IMG/VR virus record: IMGVR_UViG_3300018084_000013
Location: 1-26,621 of that record
DNA: 26,621 bases
DNA from: a virus
Strand: one strand, 5' to 3'
This document shows positions 22,093-26,621 of the stretch, piece after piece. How positions within the stretch are numbered: the stretch's first letter is position 1; each line of letters starts with the position of its first letter. A program made the position numbers and the translations under genes. The notes under the pieces are model-generated. The model did not search any database. It saw only the letters and a program-made list of their open reading frames with translations, and had not been told where the DNA came from.

Positions 22093-23712
22093 TTAGAAAA
22101 AGCTCATGAACGCTGCTTTAAGAGCTGGATCTGAACCTCCTCCTACGATTTGAAGGATGAGATTATCCACTGTCTGCGACTGAGACGCATCAGCAACAAC
22201 CAGAATATGGTGTTGAAATAGCGATAGGCTTTCGACTGTCTGGGCTTGAACTGCATCAGCGATTGTCAGAATATGATGTTGAAACAGTATAAGATTGTCA
22301 ACAGTTTGTTGTTGAACTGCGTCAGCAACTGCGAGAATATGGTGTTGTATCAATACTACGTTATCAACAGTTTGTTGTTGAACCGAATCAAATACGACGA
22401 AAACGCCAACTGGAACAAGAACTACGTTATCGATTGTTTGCAATTGAACCGCGTCAGCAACTGTCAGAATATGATGCTGAAGCAGTACAAGATTGTCAAC
22501 AGTTTGCAATTGAACCGCGTCAGCAACTGTCAGAATATGATGTTGTATTAGTGTTAGATTGTCAACAGTTTGTACCTGAGACGCATCAGAAACTATCAGA
22601 ATATGATGCTGTACTAGTACTAAGTTATCAACTGTCTGAGCTTGAGATGCATCAGCAACCACAAGCACCTGATGATGAGCTAACACTAAGTTATCGACCG
22701 TCTGTGCCTGAGCCGCGTCAGCAACTGTTAGTACTTGATGCTGAGTTAATACTAGGTTGTCGACCGTCTGAGCTTGTGCTGCATCAGCAACTACAAGCGT
22801 AACGGCCGAGTTCGTAGTTAGAACAACATTGTCAACAGTTTGAGCTTGAGCCGCGTCAGCAACTGTTAGTACTTGATGCTGAGTTAATACTAGGTTGTCG
22901 ACCGTCTGAGCTTGAGATGCATCAGCAACCACAAGCACCTGGTGCTGAGTTAATACTAGGTTGTCGACCGTCTGAGCTTGAGATGCATCAGCAACTGTAA
23001 GTGGAGTAGCAGCGAGGGGGCGAACTGCTATTAGAAGAGCTGAGTTACCAGCAGCACCCACGTCGAGCGACCAAACGCCTACATTTTCCGAAGCGGTATT
23101 AAGTTGTCTGAACGCAACTGCACCTTCTAGAGCCCCGATCACATCGCCGCCGATGATTCCAGATTCTAGGTAGTTGGTATAATTTGTTGGAGCAGCTGTG
23201 ATACCAGTAAATGAACCGGTGAGTGAAATTTCACCATTAACGCCGACAGCGATCCAAAGCGTATCCTCGGATGCCCAATCCGCCGGATCAAGCGCAGCTG
23301 GATCAGCAGCAGCTGAAGTTCCATTGGCTTTAGCAGTAGCCGTGGGTAGAGTTGTTTTATGCGCTCCCGGAATCTCCATGAGGAACATTACTGAACGAGT
23401 TGACCCAACGGTGGTAACTGTGAATGTACCTGACTCGGAACCGGTGGCATCTAACTTATATGCTGCACCAATAGATTGAATCGTAGTCGAGTTAGCAGAC
23501 TGATCAATAAACTCAGTAAAGCCACCGCCCCATGCACTGAACTCGGCATTAACAGACCCGCCAAGATATGTAACGATAATGGCCAATAGCAGAGCGCCGG
23601 GTGTATTCGGCAAGTTCGACTGATTGGGGAACGTATGCGTCGTAGTGGCAGCAGCCTGACTAGATTGTAAGAGTGAAGTCGCGGCCGCCGTTGGAATGGC
23701 CGGGAACGCCAT
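22093..23712 (-). CDS. Repeat-bearing virion-type protein, 539 aa
   Basis: Residues 1-235 form one beta-rich domain typical of phage head or tail surface proteins (FSAWGGGFTEFIDQSA; IGAAYKLDATGSESGTFTV; ALEGAVAFRQLNTASENVG; ALLIAVRPL). From ~237 to ~525 there are thirteen tandem units of about 22 residues with the core VADAxQxQTVDNLxL followed by xQHxVL or similar. The protein ends GGGSDPALKAAFMSFF. The invariant Asp and Asn residues could bind metal or shape a beta-solenoid, but that is guesswork. A single copy of the unit ends the tail-tube paralogue at 11817-12521. The ATG at 23712 follows a weak site; CTTAGGGGGGTGAACT precedes it. Probably a long surface fibre or decoration. Confidence 0.65.
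   Translation of the reverse strand: MAFPAIPTAAATSLLQSSQAAATTTHTFPNQSNLPNTPGALLLAIIVTYLGGSVNAEFSAWGGGFTEFIDQSANSTTIQSIGAAYKLDATGSESGTFTVTTVGSTRSVMFLMEIPGAHKTTLPTATAKANGTSAAADPAALDPADWASEDTLWIAVGVNGEISLTGSFTGITAAPTNYTNYLESGIIGGDVIGALEGAVAFRQLNTASENVGVWSLDVGAAGNSALLIAVRPLAATPLTVADASQAQTVDNLVLTQHQVLVVADASQAQTVDNLVLTQHQVLTVADAAQAQTVDNVVLTTNSAVTLVVADAAQAQTVDNLVLTQHQVLTVADAAQAQTVDNLVLAHHQVLVVADASQAQTVDNLVLVQHHILIVSDASQVQTVDNLTLIQHHILTVADAVQLQTVDNLVLLQHHILTVADAVQLQTIDNVVLVPVGVFVVFDSVQQQTVDNVVLIQHHILAVADAVQQQTVDNLILFQHHILTIADAVQAQTVESLSLFQHHILVVADASQSQTVDNLILQIVGGGSDPALKAAFMSFF
22138..23004 (-). repeat. Thirteen tandem 66-bp coding repeats
   Basis: The units encode VADAxQxQTVDNLxL-type 22-mers. Some are nearly identical in DNA: 22709-22776 equals 22847-22914 over 68 bases, and 22877-22929 equals 22943-22995 over 53 bases. 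Units towards the 3' end of the gene (low coordinates) are more diverged, so the 5' units look most recently copied. Confidence 0.9.
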
Positions 23713-23752
23713 AGTTCACCCCCCTAAGTGTCTAGACTTGTGATCATCCAGA

Positions 23753-24124
23753 TCACGTAGGATCAAGCACCTCGATGTCAAACGCCGGAATATCGACAGT
23801 ACCCGCGGCTACGAGCGCCTGACTCGTACACGTAGTAACATACCGTAACGTTGAGTCAGTTGTGCGAGCAATCACAACATGTGTTGCGGTACCACTCGCA
23901 TCAATTACTACTCCAGGCTTGGCGGCGACAGTTACCTTGCGACCTGAAACGTCGCCGTTCGCCTTGGTGAAGTCAGTGTCTGGAGTTAATGCAACGTCAG
24001 CGAGAGATACAGCCGCTATGCCTGCATAGTTCGCTGGCTCACCCGAGCAAACGTGCATAATGTTGCATTGATCGATGTAATCGAAATAAGCGTCGATAGT
24101 GGCATCGGGGGCTGCTTTAGCCAT
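23753..24124 (-). CDS. Conserved-type phage structural protein, 123 aa
   Basis: The ATG at 24124 follows AGGAGGAAGTC, a strong site. The protein opens MAKAAPDATIDAYFDYIDQC with a Met-rich CNIMHVCSGEP segment, then has SLADVALTPDTDF, DVSGRKVTVAAKPGV and HVVIARTTDSTLRYVTTC, ending VDIPAFDIEVLDPT. From memory the sequence type 'AKAAPDA.iDA.fDYI..c..MhVCs.eP..Ya' is widespread in siphoviruses of diverse bacteria next to small structural genes, without a known activity. It is probably a virion or assembly protein. It has no membrane segment and four to five Cys, including two near residue 20-26. Confidence 0.65.
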   Translation of the reverse strand: MAKAAPDATIDAYFDYIDQCNIMHVCSGEPANYAGIAAVSLADVALTPDTDFTKANGDVSGRKVTVAAKPGVVIDASGTATHVVIARTTDSTLRYVTTCTSQALVAAGTVDIPAFDIEVLDPT

Positions 24125-24133
24125 GACTTCCTC

Positions 24134-24592
24134 CTAGAAGTTTTTCGCAAATGCGAGTAAGCACCAGGCTGATTGGGTATCCGACCAGCGTAATCCAATG
24201 AACGATGATGAACCAGGAGTTGTTGATACTCCATCGTAGTAGCTGTTCGGATCCAGAATTGCACCGTTTAAAGTTAAATTCCAGCCTCCTGTACTATCTT
24301 GAACAACCTCGATCATCAACCGAGTAGCACCAGTTCCAGGATTTGCTGGGGCTGGAAGTTCGTAATCAGCAATTAGGACAACGACCGAATCATCTGTAGT
24401 AGAATCATCGATCAACGTTTGAACAAGTGGTTCGTTCAGAAAATATGGCAACGAAGTCCAATAGTTAACCCCATCGCCAATCTTCAGTTTGCCAGTATCA
24501 CTTTCAATACCAGGTTCACCGGAAGATAGAATTGGATTATCGGTTGTCCATTCAGCTGCAGGTCCGCGGCGAAGCTTGAAGGTGTAGGTCAT
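24134..24592 (-). CDS. Fibre-like protein with N-terminal hyaluronidase-type repeat, 152 aa
   Basis: Residues 1-45 carry the phage fibre motif 'f.lRRG.aa.Wt..NPiLs.GEpGiE.dTgklKiGDG...W.sLpYf', seen at the start or in the shaft of many tail fibre and hyaluronidase-like proteins. Residues ~60-152 are beta-rich (SVVVLIADYELPAPANPG; RLMIEVVQDSTGGW; NLTLNGAILDPNSYYD), probably a small head domain ending SAWCLLAFAKNF. The ATG at 24592 overlaps the stop of the upstream gene (ATGA) and follows GGAGGTTCACC. It may be part of a short fibre that works with the two genes downstream. Fold assigned from the motif, attachment site unknown. Confidence 0.68.
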   Translation of the reverse strand: MTYTFKLRRGPAAEWTTDNPILSSGEPGIESDTGKLKIGDGVNYWTSLPYFLNEPLVQTLIDDSTTDDSVVVLIADYELPAPANPGTGATRLMIEVVQDSTGGWNLTLNGAILDPNSYYDGVSTTPGSSSFIGLRWSDTQSAWCLLAFAKNF

Positions 24593-24996
24593 GGTGAACC
24601 TCCGTCCAGAACCAAATTATCTTCAAGTTCAGGCTCTACAAGGTTCGGATCGACCCACTGGGTCTCTTCGCGGTAAGCATTGATCCGCCACTCAAGCTCT
24701 TTGATTTGCGAATTAAGCGCTTCGACCAAATATGCCGTCTGTGGAGGATCGAACATAATGCGAACCTTGAGATAGACATAAGTTCGAATCGCGTTATAGC
24801 GAGAATCAGTGCCGTAGAAGGTGGCCCACACGGCAGTATCATCCTCGATCATGAATCCGGCTTCTGGTCCAATGCCGAGTTGGTTTAGCACGGCGAAGGC
24901 TGTGTTGATGTGGATCAGAATATCGAGATCGAAGGCGATGTAATCTGCGTCGATCCCGAGAACCTTCTTAACACTTTTGAGGATACTTTCCTCCAT
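24589..24996 (-). CDS. Head-tail connector-like (gp6-like) protein, 135 aa
   Basis: The start is ATG 24996, with a very strong GAAGGAGGTGG upstream; the frame is open to 25167 but that part overlaps the lysin gene. The protein is mainly helical: MEESILKSVKKVLGIDADYIAFDLDILIHIN-type N-terminus with 'lgi..dy.afD.dil.hIN.af..L.qlG', then GFMIEDDTAVWATF, RTYVYLKVRIMFDPP, and a C-terminal helix LVEALNSQIKELEWRIN. This is the pattern of gp6-like connector proteins, though in this phage the gene lies far from the capsid gene, between lysin and fibre-like genes. Alternatively it is an assembly or adaptor protein for the fibres. The tail is acidic. Confidence 0.62.
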   Translation of the reverse strand: MEESILKSVKKVLGIDADYIAFDLDILIHINTAFAVLNQLGIGPEAGFMIEDDTAVWATFYGTDSRYNAIRTYVYLKVRIMFDPPQTAYLVEALNSQIKELEWRINAYREETQWVDPNLVEPELEDNLVLDGGSP

Positions 24997-25018
24997 GTTG
25001 GCCACCTCCTTCGGTGGA

Positions 25019-25786
25019 TTAGTAGGTAAACAGATGCGCCCAGTCGTCAGACCAGAACTGGCCGTAATAACTAGTAGACGACGCGTAGAACCGCTTCTGC
25101 CACGCAGTAATAGCGGCAACTGAATTATTGCCAAGGATACCATCTGGAGTTCCGCAATTGAATCCAAGAGAGTTCAATCGCTCTTGGATCGCTTTGCAAT
25201 CTGGACGTTCATTAGCATACCATCCGCCGTGCGATTCGTTAGGGCCCAAGTAATGGCCGAACCAATGACCCGACGGCATGTATGACGGCCAGGACCGACG
25301 CAACACCGGAACGTATGATGGAGGCACTGATGTCCACAAATATGCTCGTTGATCGACTTTTGACCGATACCACGAGATGTGCGACCAATGGTCATGTCCT
25401 GAACCACTGTATCGCTGCAAATTTCCAACGCCATTCCAGCGAGCCCAGTAGTAGACTGGCTGATCTGCCCAAGGCTGCCCAATGAATTCACAGATCATCG
25501 GAAGTTCGCCGCGCATAAGTCGCGCGAGAACGTCACGATGCTTGGCCCTTAGTCCTTCGTCCCTGCGATGAGAGAAGTCTCCCGCGCAGGCGTATGACCA
25601 ATTGACGTATGGCCCATCAGAACCATTTGGATCACGCCAACGTGAATAGTCACCTGAACCAACCTCACTGGCGGCTAGATGGAATCCGAAGGTGTGTCCA
25701 ACATCGCCAACGATACCCGAATTTCCTCCGCCAAGTGCTGTCCAATCAGACATCTCGGCAACAACAACCGGAGCTGCGACTCCCAT
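25019..25786 (-). CDS. Endolysin-like peptidase with peptidoglycan-binding domain
   Basis: A 255-aa protein. Residues ~25-140 look like a zinc-peptidase-type catalytic region: GHTFGFHLAASE, GPYVNWSYACAGDFSHRR and YSGSGHDHWSHISW, where the clustered His residues (H131, H133, H136) resemble the final metal ligands of M15-type peptidases. Residues ~160-190 carry LPxGHxFGxxxGPxxSHGG-type elements (PSGHWFGHYLGPNESHGGW), a linker I associate with actinophage lysins. Residues ~196-233 are a PG_binding_1 domain (AIQERLNSLGFNCGTPDGILG..S..AI..WQK). The ATG at 25786 overlaps the previous stop (TGATG) and follows GAGGGTGG. It cuts host wall at lysis, or less likely is a virion-associated lysin, given its place before the head genes. 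Confidence 0.7.
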   Translation of the reverse strand: MGVAAPVVVAEMSDWTALGGGNSGIVGDVGHTFGFHLAASEVGSGDYSRWRDPNGSDGPYVNWSYACAGDFSHRRDEGLRAKHRDVLARLMRGELPMICEFIGQPWADQPVYYWARWNGVGNLQRYSGSGHDHWSHISWYRSKVDQRAYLWTSVPPSYVPVLRRSWPSYMPSGHWFGHYLGPNESHGGWYANERPDCKAIQERLNSLGFNCGTPDGILGNNSVAAITAWQKRFYASSTSYYGQFWSDDWAHLFTY

Positions 25787-25935
25787 CAGACACCACCCTC
25801 ACTCTTAGGAGGACTCTCGCGATTGAGACGAGAAGCAACTTCATCGATCTCATCCTGAGACAGATTTTCGGTCCAATCCTCCGGCGGAGAATTTCCAGGA
25901 TCTGGTGCCGGCTTCGGCTCTTCAGTTTCGCTCAT
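25786..25935 (-). CDS. Small acidic protein, 49 aa
   Basis: Runs from ATG 25935, with GAAGGAGAAAGAGTA upstream, to a TGA that overlaps the lysin ATG (TGATG). The protein is Pro- and Glu-rich at the N-terminus (SETEEPKPAPDPGNSPPEDW) with a single likely helix (LSQDEIDEVASRLNRES). It fills the whole space between the HNH gene and the lysin, and its ribosome site and coupled stop make it credible despite its size. No function is known; short acidic proteins like this are common before lysin and terminase genes. Confidence 0.65.
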   Translation of the reverse strand: MSETEEPKPAPDPGNSPPEDWTENLSQDEIDEVASRLNRESPPKSEGGV

Positions 25936-25952
25936 TACTCTTTCTCCTTCCG

Positions 25953-26363
25953 TTACCAAAGTTGAGTGTCACCAGCACTCCTCGGAATATATATCTGAGG
26001 TAGTTGCCGTTCGTCACCATAGTGGATTGCGTTGTGAGTTGAAAGCGTAGTCGTGATTAGAAACTCAGGATCTAGTATCGAGTCGTCTCCATTCTGGATC
26101 TCTTGAGACGTCATCGGATTCATGTGATGGATGTAGAGTCGACTATGAATCTCAAAGCCCTCAACACCTAGATCGCATCCGAGGTCTCTGGCAATAACAT
26201 GTTGACGAACTTGGCGCCATTCGTGTGACCGATAGAACTGTTGGTTCATCCATCGATCGAATCCGAATGTGTCTACTCCGACAAACCCGTTGAGTTTCAG
26301 ATAAGAAAAACGATCTTGGAGGGTATCAAGTCTACGAAGTTCTCTGTATGACTTAATCCTCAT
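25953..26363 (-). CDS. HNH endonuclease
   Basis: A 136-aa protein with a clear HNH core: SHEWRQVRQHVIARDLGCDLG (residues ~46-65 in part), the two-His element LYIHHMNPM (H79, H80), a D98 PEFLITTTLSTHNAIHYG segment with N111 and H114. One Cys (C63) remains of the usual zinc pairs, so structural zinc binding may be reduced. HNH nucleases of this kind sit next to terminase genes in many cos phages and are needed with terminase to cut the packaged DNA. The ATG at 26363 overlaps the previous gene by 11 bases and follows CGGAGACCACT. A homing nuclease is the alternative but is less likely given the site. Confidence 0.85.
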   Translation of the reverse strand: MRIKSYRELRRLDTLQDRFSYLKLNGFVGVDTFGFDRWMNQQFYRSHEWRQVRQHVIARDLGCDLGVEGFEIHSRLYIHHMNPMTSQEIQNGDDSILDPEFLITTTLSTHNAIHYGDERQLPQIYIPRSAGDTQLW

Positions 26364-26621
26364 AGTGGTCTCCGTCTGGAGGGACTTCCTGACCCGTGTA
26401 AGAACGCATCGCTGTTATAGCATTCGCAATGAGCTCTTCGATCCGGCTCGTGGCAGCTAGCGCACCCGTCTTAGCTTTGAGTAGCTCATTCTCATGCTCG
26501 AGACGTTGCTGTTCTAGCTGCTCACGAGTCGAACCCAGCTTGAGGTAGTGGCTAATCACCTGTGCCGAGGCTGTCCCACTCCTCAACTGTTGTTCGGCGA
26601 GGTCTACAGCCAGTGTAATCA
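26353..26621 (-). CDS. C-terminal part of a probable small terminase, cut by the window edge
   Basis: The frame is open from the window edge at 26621 (reading ITLAVDLAEQQLRSGTASAQ) to a stop at 26353, so the TTG at 26586 that a gene finder might choose is not the start; 88 residues are visible. The sequence SGTASAQVISHYLKLGSTRE is followed by a Glu/Gln/Leu-rich coiled coil (LEQQRLEHENELLKAKTGAL) and an acidic end. From memory this type of ending, GTAS.QVI.HYLKLGS.RE...., occurs on small terminase-like proteins upstream of HNH and terminase genes in actinophages. The N-terminal DNA-binding part would lie outside the window, so the call is tentative. Confidence 0.55.
   Translation of the reverse strand, partial: ITLAVDLAEQQLRSGTASAQVISHYLKLGSTREQLEQQRLEHENELLKAKTGALAATSRIEELIANAITAMRSYTGQEVPPDGDHYED

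Noticed and set aside
22246-22802. Plus-strand open frames with regular repeats opposite the 539-aa gene.
   Set aside because: They are the antisense reading of the 66-bp coding repeats; periodicity is inherited from the real gene.
22138-23004. Tandem repeat array considered as a CRISPR.
   Set aside because: Units are contiguous coding repeats in one frame with no unique spacers and no cas genes.

Overview
The window is the structural (late) module of a tailed dsDNA bacteriophage with siphovirus architecture. It is about 45% GC, and every gene lies on the minus strand, so transcription runs from position 26621 down to 1. The host is probably an actinobacterium or a related Gram-positive. Reasons: very strong AGGAGG-type ribosome sites, a Dp-1-type holin, a lysin with a C-terminal peptidoglycan-binding domain, a ReqiPepy6 Gp37-like tail protein, and a capsid decoration domain that I associate with actinophages. 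This is inferred from family resemblance; no host gene is present. No integrase, repressor or replication gene is visible.

Layout in transcription order. (1) 26621-25786: the C-terminal end of a probable small terminase (cut by the window edge), an HNH endonuclease, and a 49-aa acidic protein. (2) 25786-20390: a peptidoglycan-degrading enzyme, a connector-like protein, several small virion-type proteins, a 539-aa protein with thirteen 22-aa repeats, a two-histidine (2H) phosphodiesterase carrying a GMKWG tag, a 94-aa protein and a coiled-coil membrane protein. (3) 20374-13993: large terminase, a second GMKWG-tagged protein, a 74-aa protein, portal, a prohead protease fused to the major capsid protein, then head-tail connector and tail terminator. 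(4) 13981-1668: major tail tube protein, tail assembly chaperone, two further tail-tube paralogues, a fibre-like protein, two small proteins, a 1464-aa tape measure, distal tail protein, Gp37-like tail protein and two tip proteins. (5) 1657-1: a holin, followed by five very small genes (one cut by the window edge), several of them membrane proteins.

Regions 1-4 are tightly packed, with TAATG, ATGA and TGATG overlaps, and read as one long late operon whose promoter is outside the window. Region 5 is wired differently. Each of its five small genes sits 16-20 nt behind a 32-bp repeat with a TATAAT-like core, and most are separated by hairpin-plus-T terminators, so they look like individually controlled one-gene units.

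The most notable points are: the 32-bp start-associated repeats; three tail-tube paralogues that each end in a different C-terminal module, two of which recur on other proteins of this phage (the capsid protein and the 539-aa repeat protein); a 2H phosphodiesterase encoded among virion genes and joined to a tag shared with the protein next to the terminase; and a tube paralogue whose homologous start codon is ATC.
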